Below are positions 1 through 6,711 of a stretch of DNA of 7,350 nucleotides, in pieces. Position numbers and translations under genes: made by a program. Position 1 is the first letter of the stretch; every line of letters starts with the position of its first letter. The notes beneath the pieces are model-generated. The model had not been told where the DNA came from. It saw only the letters and a list, made by a program, of their open reading frames with translations, and searched no databases. This stretch comes from JBDKGV01 sp039798005 (GTDB lineage: Bacteria; Fibrobacterota; Fibrobacteria; UBA5070). Location: the NCBI GenBank assembly GCA_039798005.1, contig JBDKGV010000177.1:1-7350 (forward strand), read 5' to 3'.

Positions 1-2
1 TG

Positions 3-2282
3 GGCGGCGCCTACCGCTGGAATCCGGCAAGCTCCTCGTGGACCCCGATCACCGACTGGATCGGTTCGGTCTCCGATGACATGGGCATCCTCTCCATCGC
101 CCTGGATCCCAACGACGGCTCGAAGGTCTACCTGCTTTCCGGCAAGTACTCCAACGCCTGGTCCAGCGAATACGGCCATGTCCTGATCTCCAAGGACACG
201 GGCAAGACCTTCACCTCCACCACCCTGCACCTCAAGAACGGCGGCAATCTGGACGGTCGCGGCACCGGCGAGCGCCTGGCCGTCGATCCCAACAAGGGAA
301 GCATTCTTTTGCTTGCCGGATCGGCATGGGACTCCTCGAAGGACGGTGTGAGCCAAGGCACCCTCAAGGGCGCCCTGTGGATGAGCACGAACTCAGGAGC
401 TTCGTTCGATTCCGTGAAGACCGGCCCGGTCGGCAACGGAACCTTCGCCCTGTTCGACGCATCCAGCGGCACGACCGGCAGCGCCACCAAGACCATCTAC
501 GTGGGCATGGACAAGTCCAACGCAGGGGCCGCCGCCCTGTGGCGCTCAAAGGATGGCGGAGCCACTTGGTCCGTCGTACCCGGAACTCCGGCGGGCCTCA
601 TCCCCTCGGCCGGTGCGATCTCGGGGAAAGACCTCTACGTCAGCTTCAACAACGGCCTCGGCCCCAATGGCATCACCTCCGGCAAGCTGATGCGATTGAA
701 CACCGAGACCGACACCTGGACGGACGTGTCCCCGGTGAAGAGCGCAACCTTCGGCTTCGGCACGCCCAGCATCGACCTGCAGAATCCCGGCCGCATGGTC
801 GTGAGCTCCGTGGACAAGTGGGCCGGTGGCGATGACGTCTGGCTTTCGCGCGACAACGGCGCCACCTGGACATCCACCCTACTTTCCGGGACCTTGGACA
901 ACTCCTTCGCCCCTTGGAAGAGCGTCCGCACCCCCCACTGGCTGGCCAGCGTCCAGATCGATCCGTTCGATTCCACCGTCGCCCTCTTCGGCACCGGTTA
1001 CGGCGTGTACCGCACGCGCAACCTGCTCTCGGCCAAACCGACCTGGTACGCCGCCGACTCGAACCTCGAGGAGACCGTGCCCAAACAGCTGGTCTGCCAT
1101 CCCTCCAACGCGGCGCTGTTCTCGGCCATGGGTGACCAGGGCGGCTTCCGCCATGTATCCTTGACCACGGCACCGGCCACCTCGCACACTCCCGATGTGG
1201 GCACTTCGCTTGCCATCGAGATCGCCTGGTCCAATCCGTCCATCCTGGTCAAGGCGCACAACGCGGCCAACGCCGCCGGAACCGTGGGAAGCATCTCCAC
1301 CGACAGCGGCAAGACCTGGAGCGGCTTCGCCAAGCAGCCCGCCGGGGTCAGCGCCGCCTCCGAGGCGAACAACTGGAACGGTGGCGGCGGCATCCGCAGC
1401 ATCGCCGTGAACGCCGACGGCAGTGCCATCGTGTGGACCGCCCTTGGCTCGACAGGCGCCTTCGTCTCGAAGGACAAGGGAGCGACCTGGACCGCCAGCA
1501 CCGGCGGCACCGCCACCGCAGCCACCGCCACGCCCGTGGCCGACCGTGTCAACCCCAAGAAGATGTACGTGCTCGACCTCGGCTCGGGAACCGTCCTGAC
1601 CAGCAGCGACGCCGGTTCCAGCTTCACCGCGGGCGGAACCGTCATCAAGCTCGACGATTGGGAGTCCGGCAACTCGAGCATCGTGACCGTTCCCGGCTAC
1701 GAGGGCCATGTGCTGGTCGCCGGCGACCACGCATGGGGCGGCGGAGGTCTCTACCTCTCGAAGAGCTCCGCAAGCTCCTTCACGAAGCTCGCCGCAGTCA
1801 CAAGCGCCTTCAAGGTGGGCGTGGGCAAGGCGGCTCCCGGCAAGACCTTCCCCAGCGTCTACATCATGGGCAAGGTCGGTGGGGTCAGCGGATTCTTCCG
1901 CTCCGACGACTCCTGCAAGACTTGGACCCGGATCAACGATGCCCAGCACCAGTTCGGAACCATCCACCACATCGTCGGTGACATGAACACCTACGGGCGC
2001 GTGTTCTTGGCCACGGAGGGACGAGGCGTCATCTACGGTGAGCCAACCGGCACCATCGTGGGCATCCAGTCCGTCCCATCGGTGGCACCATCCCACGCAC
2101 TGATCCGCCTTGGGAACCGCGTGATCTCACGCAGCGGCAACCCCATCTCCCTCCACGACCTTTCCGGTCGTCTGGTCCGCAGCGGCAGCGAGACGATCGG
2201 CCTTGATCTCACGGGATTGCCACACGGGCTCTACCTCGCCCGCAGCGGCGCATCCACCCTTTCCTTGAGCATCACCCGGTAG
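3..2282 (+). CDS. GH74-type xyloglucanase / endo-beta-glucanase, 5' end outside window, with C-terminal sorting-like domain
   Basis: The frame is open from the left edge, so the N-terminus with its signal peptide lies outside; 759 residues are visible. It opens with GGAYRW, then TPITDWIG and LSIALDPNDGSKVYLLSGKY, the characteristic opening of GH74 beta-propeller enzymes that cut xyloglucan and related beta-1,4-glucans outside the cell. In that family a catalytic Asp sits in T-D-[IV]-G-G-A-Y-R-W. Bases 1-2 (TG) fit Val before GG, so this Asp codon should lie just beyond the edge. The second catalytic Asp is probably D378 (counted from position 3) in GDQGGFRH. Eight Asp-box motifs mark propeller blades. 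The catalytic part ends near GRGVIYGEPTG. A linker follows, then about 60 residues with HDLSGRLVRSG and LPHGLYLARSG, resembling C-terminal secretion/sorting or anchoring domains of the Bacteroidota/Fibrobacterota type. Stop TAG at 2280. Family assignment is by motif recognition; the substrate is inferred. Confidence 0.86.
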   Translation, partial: GGAYRWNPASSSWTPITDWIGSVSDDMGILSIALDPNDGSKVYLLSGKYSNAWSSEYGHVLISKDTGKTFTSTTLHLKNGGNLDGRGTGERLAVDPNKGSILLLAGSAWDSSKDGVSQGTLKGALWMSTNSGASFDSVKTGPVGNGTFALFDASSGTTGSATKTIYVGMDKSNAGAAALWRSKDGGATWSVVPGTPAGLIPSAGAISGKDLYVSFNNGLGPNGITSGKLMRLNTETDTWTDVSPVKSATFGFGTPSIDLQNPGRMVVSSVDKWAGGDDVWLSRDNGATWTSTLLSGTLDNSFAPWKSVRTPHWLASVQIDPFDSTVALFGTGYGVYRTRNLLSAKPTWYAADSNLEETVPKQLVCHPSNAALFSAMGDQGGFRHVSLTTAPATSHTPDVGTSLAIEIAWSNPSILVKAHNAANAAGTVGSISTDSGKTWSGFAKQPAGVSAASEANNWNGGGGIRSIAVNADGSAIVWTALGSTGAFVSKDKGATWTASTGGTATAATATPVADRVNPKKMYVLDLGSGTVLTSSDAGSSFTAGGTVIKLDDWESGNSSIVTVPGYEGHVLVAGDHAWGGGGLYLSKSSASSFTKLAAVTSAFKVGVGKAAPGKTFPSVYIMGKVGGVSGFFRSDDSCKTWTRINDAQHQFGTIHHIVGDMNTYGRVFLATEGRGVIYGEPTGTIVGIQSVPSVAPSHALIRLGNRVISRSGNPISLHDLSGRLVRSGSETIGLDLTGLPHGLYLARSGASTLSLSITR
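189..1925 (+). repeat. Eight Asp-box (BNR-like) motifs within the GH74 propeller
   Basis: Degenerate S-x-D-x-G-x-T-W motifs are encoded in frame at 189-212 (SKDTGKTF), 384-407 (STNSGASF), 546-569 (SKDGGATW), 846-869 (SRDNGATW), 1296-1319 (STDSGKTW), 1467-1490 (SKDKGATW), 1602-1625 (SSDAGSSF) and 1902-1925 (SDDSCKTW). Such turns sit between strands of beta-propeller blades in sialidases and GH74 enzymes and are structural rather than catalytic. The second copy has Asn in place of Asp and the last has Cys in place of the conserved Gly, so these two are the most diverged. Confidence 0.85.
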
Positions 2283-2310
2283 TTCCAAGATCGGGTTCCG
2301 GAAATGCAAA

Positions 2311-2341
2311 GTCCCTGTCGCGATGCGGCAGGGGCTTTTTT
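2311..2341 (+). terminator. Intrinsic terminator of the GH74 gene
   Basis: An 11-bp stem (arms 2311-2321 and 2325-2335, three-base loop GAT) is followed at once by six T residues at 2336-2341, 28 bases after the TAG stop. Two of the eleven pairs are G-U wobbles on the plus-strand RNA. On the minus strand the same positions become C-A mismatches and only TTT follows, so the element is built to stop rightward transcription. It is not a convincing terminator for the convergent mltG, whose stop codon is 14 bases away. Confidence 0.9.
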
Positions 2342-2354
2342 GTGGGCAGGCTCC

Positions 2355-3359
2355 TCAGGGAGCCTCTTGCCCGCTCATCGCACGCAAGCGCGCCGCGGCG
2401 CGTTTGGAACGCAGGAAGTCGTTGTAGTCGCTGGCGAAATCATGCTTGCGACTGCCATCGTCTCGCCCCACGAAGTAGAGGTAACCCTTGCCGGTATTGG
2501 GGAAAAGCGCCGCAGCCAACGCCTCGCGTCCAGGGTTCGAGATCGGCCCCGGCGGAAGACCGGGGAACTTTCGCGTGTTGTAGGGCGACTCCACGGCCAA
2601 GTCTGAAACCGTCAGGCCTCCGGTGAACTTGCGCAGGGCGTAGCGCACCGTGGGGTCTGCCCCCAAGGTCATCCCGATCTTCAAGCGTCCGTAGAACACC
2701 CCGGCGATCAGCGGCGACTCTTCGCGCACGGCAGCCTCGCGCTCCACGATGCTTGCAAGCGTCAAGAGACCGGTCGGCCCCAACTCCTTGAGCGATGCGG
2801 AGGATGCCGTATCCAAAGTCTTCCACACGGTGCGGAAGTGCTTGACCATGATCTTCACGATCTCCTTCGGGCTTTCGGACCCGTCGAACAGATAGGTGTC
2901 CGGGAAGAGGTAGCCTTCCAGCCGATGAGCGGGGATCCCGACCTCGCGGGCCAGCGCGGAATCTTCGCACAGCCGTGCGAACTCCATACTGTCGGTCAGA
3001 CCTCCGTGCTCAAGGATGCCGCCGATATCCCAGCAGGTCCGGCCTTCGGGAATCGAGACCTTGATCGCCGAAGGCTTCTGGCGCAGGGCATCGACGACGC
3101 TCCACAGCGACGGATCGGCCGGCAAGGTCCGTCGCCCCGGGCGCAGTTCGCGATCCAAGCCGCGAAGGCGCGCCACCGCACGGAAAAGCAGGCGGTGCTT
3201 AACCACCCCCTCCGACTCCAATCGCCGAGCCACGGAAGAGATCGGTTCTCCGCGCGCGACACGAAAGATCTTCGCATCCCCTTCACCGGGCATGAAGCAC
3301 AGGAGAGCCGGTACTGAAATCAGGGTGACCAAGGCCAGAAGAGGAAGCAATCTTCGCAT
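2355..3359 (-). CDS. mltG: Endolytic murein transglycosylase MltG (YceG-like)
   Basis: MltG is an inner-membrane lytic transglycosylase that cuts inside nascent peptidoglycan strands and is thought to set glycan length as a terminator of synthesis. The 334-residue protein has an N-terminal membrane helix (about residues 4-22) and a LysM-like region (about 30-95). The YceG catalytic domain follows: HRLEGYLFPDTYLF (145-158), LASIVEREA with the presumed catalytic Glu at 206, VFYGRL, LGADPTVRY (232-240), SPYNTRKFPGLPPGPISNPG (258-277) and YLYFVGRDDGSRKHDF (293-308). All family landmarks are present and the length is normal. I chose the ATG at 3359 because AGGA lies 8 bases upstream; an in-frame TTG at 3383 would add 8 residues with less support. 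The gene lies 136 bases downstream of the CHB_HEX lipoprotein on the same strand and may be co-transcribed with it. Confidence 0.94.
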   Translation of the reverse strand: MRRLLPLLALVTLISVPALLCFMPGEGDAKIFRVARGEPISSVARRLESEGVVKHRLLFRAVARLRGLDRELRPGRRTLPADPSLWSVVDALRQKPSAIKVSIPEGRTCWDIGGILEHGGLTDSMEFARLCEDSALAREVGIPAHRLEGYLFPDTYLFDGSESPKEIVKIMVKHFRTVWKTLDTASSASLKELGPTGLLTLASIVEREAAVREESPLIAGVFYGRLKIGMTLGADPTVRYALRKFTGGLTVSDLAVESPYNTRKFPGLPPGPISNPGREALAAALFPNTGKGYLYFVGRDDGSRKHDFASDYNDFLRSKRAAARLRAMSGQEAP

Positions 3360-3360
3360 T

Positions 3361-3383
3361 TTGACAATCCTAGAAAGTGTCAA
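3361..3383. repeat. Inverted repeat TTGACA-N11-TGTCAA over the mltG translation start
   Basis: Perfect 6-bp arms lie at 3361-3366 and 3378-3383, with an 11-base spacer that contains the mltG ribosome-binding AGGA (minus strand, 3371-3368). The half-site equals a -35 consensus, but no good -10 lies at the right distance on either strand. It could be an operator for a dimeric regulator, a weak RNA hairpin over the ribosome-binding site, or chance. Confidence 0.4.
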
Positions 3384-3495
3384 GGCCTTCGCGACTCCTC
3401 AAAAACCCGACACACCAAACAACATCGAAGCGCACTCCGACTCACCGCAGATCTCGCTCAAGACGATCCTTTCCCAAGGAGCTCCCGGGAAGGAA

Positions 3496-4650
3496 TCAAG
3501 GTTCGATGTAGAAGCTCACCGACGAAATGGGACTGGAGTAGAGCAGATCGCCAGCCTTCGCGCGGGCCCGCAAGGTCACCAAGGTCTTCTTTTCGGAGAC
3601 CAGAACCGGCGCCACGTAATCCATCCAATTGACTCCGTCCCAAGAATACTGGATCGAAGCCCCCGGCTTGGCGCAGTTCATTCCCACAAGACGCGAGGTC
3701 CGGTAGGTCCCGCCCAGCTCGGAAAAGGTCACGGCAGGCGTCACATTGGCCGGTGCGACATGAAATGTCACCGCCCGGGCCGGGCTGATCACACCGGAAC
3801 CGTTGGATGCGCTGGAGCGCACGAGCAGAGTCTGGCTGTAGCGAATCGTATCCTTGCCCATGCTGACGGGACTGAAGCTGAATCCGTCGCGAGAATACTC
3901 CGCCACCGCGCCGGCAGGAGCCGCAATGGAGACTTCGGTCGGCACGACAAAGCTTCCCCCATCGATCATCGAGCCGTTGATGGAAAGCGAAGGTGCCTGC
4001 GGAACCGCCTTGTCCGTGATGGTGAACAGTCCTTCCGCCGCTTGGCTGGCAAGCACGACGCCGCCTGCCAAGGTACGGAAGGCACGCACGCGCAGCCAGC
4101 TTGTGGTCTTCACACTGGTCGTGGAGGTCAATTCCGCCGACAATGGAGTCGGGTCGGTGCCATCGGTCGTGAAGCGAAGGACATCCCCCGCCAACGCCGA
4201 AACGCCAGCATTGACGGAGGTCTGGTAGGTTCCCGCCGCCGCCGTGAACGCAGGGGCCTTGATCTGACTGATGAAGAGCGTATCGGCCCAAATGGTCTCG
4301 TCGGTGGAATCGATCGTATTCTTCACGGCCCCGGACCAGCGCCAAACGTCTTTCGGGTCATCGGCATTGCGCCCCTGCAACAGGAGCTGATAGGGCTGCC
4401 CAACCGGCACCTCAAGAGATACGGCTTTCAGGGCCCATGGATAGGTGGTGTCCATCACGACCGAATCCTTGACCCCGATCGTCAGCCGCACATGGACCAG
4501 CTCGACTTGGGCCGGATCCGCTCCTTGAGCATCCATGACCCGGGGAGCCAGCGCGACCTTGCCCGACTTGACGGACTTGACGGTGCGGATACCGGTGACA
4601 TCCTCGCAACCAAGGAACAGGACGGGCAGAATGAGGGCAAGCTTTTTCAA
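3496..4650 (-). CDS. Lipoprotein with three chitobiase C-terminal-like (CHB_HEX_C type) beta domains
   Basis: A short lipoprotein signal (MKKLALILPVLFLGC, lipobox Cys at 15) precedes about 115 residues of unassigned sequence, then three similar beta-sandwich modules at about 132-213, 219-298 and 305-384. The first carries the clearest family signature: PAFTAAAGTY, then RFTTDGTDPTP, then WLRVRAFRTLAGG. The later ones keep equivalents (VAEYSRDGFSFSP; IQYSWDGVNWMDY). Such modules occur as non-catalytic domains in chitobiases and many surface proteins; no enzyme domain is visible. I set the start at the TTG at 4650: AGGTGG lies 5 bases upstream, the lipobox is then correctly placed, and the TTG overlaps the upstream stop as TTGA. 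The open frame continues to 4815, but that extension lies inside the upstream gene and would bury the signal peptide. Likely envelope-anchored; the ligand is unknown. Confidence 0.86.
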   Translation of the reverse strand: MKKLALILPVLFLGCEDVTGIRTVKSVKSGKVALAPRVMDAQGADPAQVELVHVRLTIGVKDSVVMDTTYPWALKAVSLEVPVGQPYQLLLQGRNADDPKDVWRWSGAVKNTIDSTDETIWADTLFISQIKAPAFTAAAGTYQTSVNAGVSALAGDVLRFTTDGTDPTPLSAELTSTTSVKTTSWLRVRAFRTLAGGVVLASQAAEGLFTITDKAVPQAPSLSINGSMIDGGSFVVPTEVSIAAPAGAVAEYSRDGFSFSPVSMGKDTIRYSQTLLVRSSASNGSGVISPARAVTFHVAPANVTPAVTFSELGGTYRTSRLVGMNCAKPGASIQYSWDGVNWMDYVAPVLVSEKKTLVTLRARAKAGDLLYSSPISSVSFYIEP

Positions 4651-5243
4651 TGGGACCACCTGATCGTCATCGTCTTCTGGGTCTTGGCATCGTTGTTTCC
4701 GGCCGTCGGATCCGTCGTCGGATTCAGACTGGCTTCCTCCGCCTGCTTTTCTCCACTTCCACTGATCGCAAAAAAGGCCACCAAACCGGCAATGGCCAAT
4801 CCGATTCCGGTCCACATCAGGATTTTCGACTCCTGCTCAGGAGGCACTTCGGGAAAAGCCGTTTGCGATCGCTGGATCGGCCGCGACACGACGGCCGGTT
4901 CGATCGTCGCCACGGGACCAACCACCTTCGGCGCAGTCCCTGCGTCCCCGGAATCCGAGACCGCCCGCCACTCGACGGAGCTCCCGGCTTCTTCACGCGC
5001 GGCCGCAATCGAATCGCGTCGAGCCGCAGCGCGAGCCTTGAAGACGCTGTCTTCTGCCGCCTTGATCGCCGCGGAATCGACAACCACAGCGGGCACTACT
5101 GCGTTCAAGGAGTCCGAGGCTTTGGAAACCAATGCCGTATCGACGAGTACAGGCTTCGGCGCGGCCTTGGGACGAGGGGAGCGTGCTTGGGCAGGAACGA
5201 ACATGCCCAAAAGGAAAGCCAGCAAGAGGAAATAGCGCTGCAT
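4647..5243 (-). CDS. Hypothetical protein with signal peptide and one membrane segment
   Basis: I do not recognise a family for this 198-residue protein. Residues 1-20 form a cleavable signal peptide ending in AQA. A Pro/Ala/Val-rich stretch follows, then a charged alanine-rich helix (about 56-87, with DSAAIKAAEDSVFKARAAAR and RRDSIAAAREEA) that may form a coiled coil. After a Pro-rich linker comes one hydrophobic segment at 141-160 (ILMWTGIGLAIAGLVAFFAI) and a polar 38-residue tail. The helix and linker would be periplasmic and the tail cytoplasmic if the segment spans the inner membrane. It starts with ATG at 5243 without an obvious Shine-Dalgarno. Its stop overlaps the lipoprotein start, so the two proteins are probably made in coordinated amounts and may act together at the envelope, which is inference. 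Confidence 0.82.
   Translation of the reverse strand: MQRYFLLLAFLLGMFVPAQARSPRPKAAPKPVLVDTALVSKASDSLNAVVPAVVVDSAAIKAAEDSVFKARAAARRDSIAAAREEAGSSVEWRAVSDSGDAGTAPKVVGPVATIEPAVVSRPIQRSQTAFPEVPPEQESKILMWTGIGLAIAGLVAFFAISGSGEKQAEEASLNPTTDPTAGNNDAKTQKTMTIRWSH
4656..4661 (-). promoter_or_regulatory. Ribosome-binding site AGGTGG that fixes the TTG start of the lipoprotein
   Basis: AGGTGG on the minus strand ends 5 bases before TTG at 4650-4648. It lies inside the last codons of the upstream membrane-protein gene, whose TGA stop is 4649-4647. The arrangement favours coupled translation and decides between the TTG and the upstream open frame. Confidence 0.75.
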
Positions 5244-5249
5244 GGTTAA

Positions 5250-5277
5250 AGTCTAGCGACTCTTGCGCAACTCGCAA
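5250..5277 (-). promoter_or_regulatory. Possible promoter of the membrane-protein/lipoprotein pair
   Basis: On the minus strand TTGCGA (5277-5272), a 16-base spacer and TAGACT (5255-5250) resemble a sigma-70 promoter. The -10 ends only 6 bases before the ATG at 5243, so the transcript would be leaderless or nearly so, which would fit the missing Shine-Dalgarno. The match is moderate and was judged by eye. Confidence 0.35.
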
Positions 5278-5356
5278 GGCCCGATTTCGAATCTCTGCAT
5301 TTCCTTGACTCCGGAAGTGTCCAGCGCATTTGCACATCGAGCCCTACTTTTCACCC

Positions 5357-6568
5357 ATGTCCAGCCCTCCACACCTTCGTGCGGCCCTGGTTTTCGCTTG
5401 CCTTCTCGTCGCCTGCCGCGATGAAGATGCGAAACCAGTCCAGGCCCCCCCACCCCCACCTGTACGGCATGGAATCATCCTTTCCAAGCTCACAACACAA
5501 GATCTTGTCCTGCCAGCCGGAACCACACTGGGCACTTTGCTTGCGTCCCACGGGCAAGACGCCGGCATGACCCATCGATTGGCCGAAGCGTGCAAAGGAA
5601 TCTTCGATCTGCGTCGACTGCGCAGCGGTGATTCCGCGACACTTTTTTGCGATTCGCTCACCGGTCGCCTGAAGCATCTCGTCTTCCGCCCCGACCCCAT
5701 GACGCTCTTGCGCATGGATCTTGACTCGCTCCCCAAGGTCAGCCTGATCCCTCTCAAGGTGGACACCGTCCAGCGCGTCGTCGACGGCACCATCGCGACG
5801 TCCTTCTGGGAGGATTTGGTTTCGAAAGGACACTCCCCGGCGCTTGTGGGTCGAGTGGCCGACATCCTGGCATGGCAGGTCGATTTTTTCACACTCCAAT
5901 CCGGGGATGCCTACCGCGTCTATTATGACGAATTCCGGGTCGGTGGCAAGGCCGTGGCTCAAGGAACGATTCACGCGGTGCGCTTTCAGCAAGGCGCGAG
6001 CGTTTCCGAAGCCTTCCATTTCAAGCAAGGGGAGATCGACGGCTACTACGATGCCCAAGGGCATCCTGCCAAGCGGGCATTCCTGCGGGCCCCCCTCCAG
6101 TTTTCCCGAATCTCCTCGTTCTTCACCGGGGCTCGCATGCATCCGGTGCTGCGTATCGTACGCCCTCACTTCGGAGTCGACTATGCCGCGCCGGCAGGAA
6201 CCCCGGTGGTTGCCGTTGGGGATGGCACCGTCATCACCCGAGGCTGGGGCGGGGGGGGTGGCAACACCATCAAGATCCGCCACGACAATGGCTGCATGAC
6301 AGGCTACATGCACCTCAAGGGCTTTGCCAAAGGAGTCAACCTCGGTGGCAGGATCCAGCAAGGCGAGTTGATCGGCTGGGTCGGATCCACAGGGCTGTCC
6401 ACCGGTCCCCATCTGGATTACCGATTCTGGAAGAATGGAACTCCTGTCGACCCGCTCAAGGTGGTCACGCCCCCTCCTCCGCCCTTGCCAAACACATTGA
6501 TGGCACAATTTCAGCAAACCGTGACATCGATCCGCCAAAAAATGGATGTTCGCCAGGCCGCCCGATAA
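5357..6568 (+). CDS. M23 family metalloendopeptidase lipoprotein (LytM/MepM-like)
   Basis: M23 zinc enzymes cleave peptide cross-links or stems of peptidoglycan in the periplasm. The 403-residue protein begins with a lipoprotein signal (LVAC, Cys 20) and a proline run. A LysM/OapA-like region (LPAGTTLGTLLASHG) and a Csd3-like second domain (about 115-190, ending ILAWQVDFFTLQSGDAYRVYY) follow, the usual layout of MepM/Csd3 relatives. The catalytic domain has FTGARMHPVL, HFGVD (zinc ligands H271 and D275), GYMHL (H319) and GPHLDYRF (H352). The usual H-x-H third zinc ligand is Asp 354 here. After WKNGTPVDPLK a second proline run begins a short tail. I preferred ATG 5357 over the TTG at 5330, because the signal peptide then begins normally. 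No Shine-Dalgarno is obvious. The gene diverges from the leftward envelope genes. Confidence 0.93.
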   Translation: MSSPPHLRAALVFACLLVACRDEDAKPVQAPPPPPVRHGIILSKLTTQDLVLPAGTTLGTLLASHGQDAGMTHRLAEACKGIFDLRRLRSGDSATLFCDSLTGRLKHLVFRPDPMTLLRMDLDSLPKVSLIPLKVDTVQRVVDGTIATSFWEDLVSKGHSPALVGRVADILAWQVDFFTLQSGDAYRVYYDEFRVGGKAVAQGTIHAVRFQQGASVSEAFHFKQGEIDGYYDAQGHPAKRAFLRAPLQFSRISSFFTGARMHPVLRIVRPHFGVDYAAPAGTPVVAVGDGTVITRGWGGGGGNTIKIRHDNGCMTGYMHLKGFAKGVNLGGRIQQGELIGWVGSTGLSTGPHLDYRFWKNGTPVDPLKVVTPPPPPLPNTLMAQFQQTVTSIRQKMDVRQAAR

Positions 6569-6575
6569 GGTTCCC

Positions 6576-6595
6576 GCAAGGCCGTGCGGCCTTGC
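6576..6595 (+). terminator. Hairpin after the M23 gene, terminator-like but without a T run
   Basis: An 8-bp perfect inverted repeat (GCAAGGCC, loop GTGC, GGCCTTGC) starts 7 bases after the TAA stop. It is GC-rich and stable, but ACACCC follows instead of a T tract, so it may protect the 3' end or work with Rho rather than terminate intrinsically. The symmetric arms would form on either strand. Confidence 0.45.
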
Positions 6596-6651
6596 ACACC
6601 CTGACCAGCCAATTCCCTGCACCGAGCAGGCTTGCGTCTCTTGATTGACTC

Positions 6652-6681
6652 TTGCCCCATCCAGGCCTGATGTGGTAGAAT
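6652..6681 (+). promoter_or_regulatory. Extended -10 promoter for the PAS sensor gene
   Basis: TAGAAT at 6676-6681 matches five of six bases of the -10 consensus and is preceded by TG at 6673-6674, giving the extended form TGNTAGAAT. A weak -35, TTGCCC, lies at 6652-6657 with an 18-base spacer; a better TTGACT at 6645-6650 is too far away (25 bases). Transcription would begin near 6688, leaving a short leader with GGAGG at 6699-6703. Confidence 0.6.
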
Positions 6682-6711
6682 AAGCCCTGCACTGTCGCGG
6701 AGGCTCTTCAC

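Noticed and set aside
879..2096. A 405-codon minus-strand open frame inside the GH74 gene
   Set aside because: It is low-complexity Gly/Ala/Val/Asp-rich translation antisense to a recognisable propeller.
3470..3493. Possible terminator hairpin (TTCCC…GGGAA) after the lipoprotein stop on the minus strand
   Set aside because: Only about five pairs, a long loop and no T run, so read-through into mltG seems likely.
4651..4815. A 55-residue N-terminal extension of the CHB_HEX lipoprotein
   Set aside because: The extension is out-of-frame sequence of the upstream gene and would place the lipoprotein signal internally. The AGGTGG-TTG start explains the data better.
3016..5235. A 739-codon open frame on the plus strand opposite three minus-strand genes
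   Set aside because: Its translation is rich in Arg, His and Gly with no domain signature, while the minus strand there encodes mltG, a lipoprotein and a signal-peptide protein with clear motifs. It is a GC-driven shadow.
5351..6622. A 423-codon minus-strand open frame opposite the M23 gene
   Set aside because: No recognisable motif; the plus strand has a complete M23 catalytic domain and lipobox.
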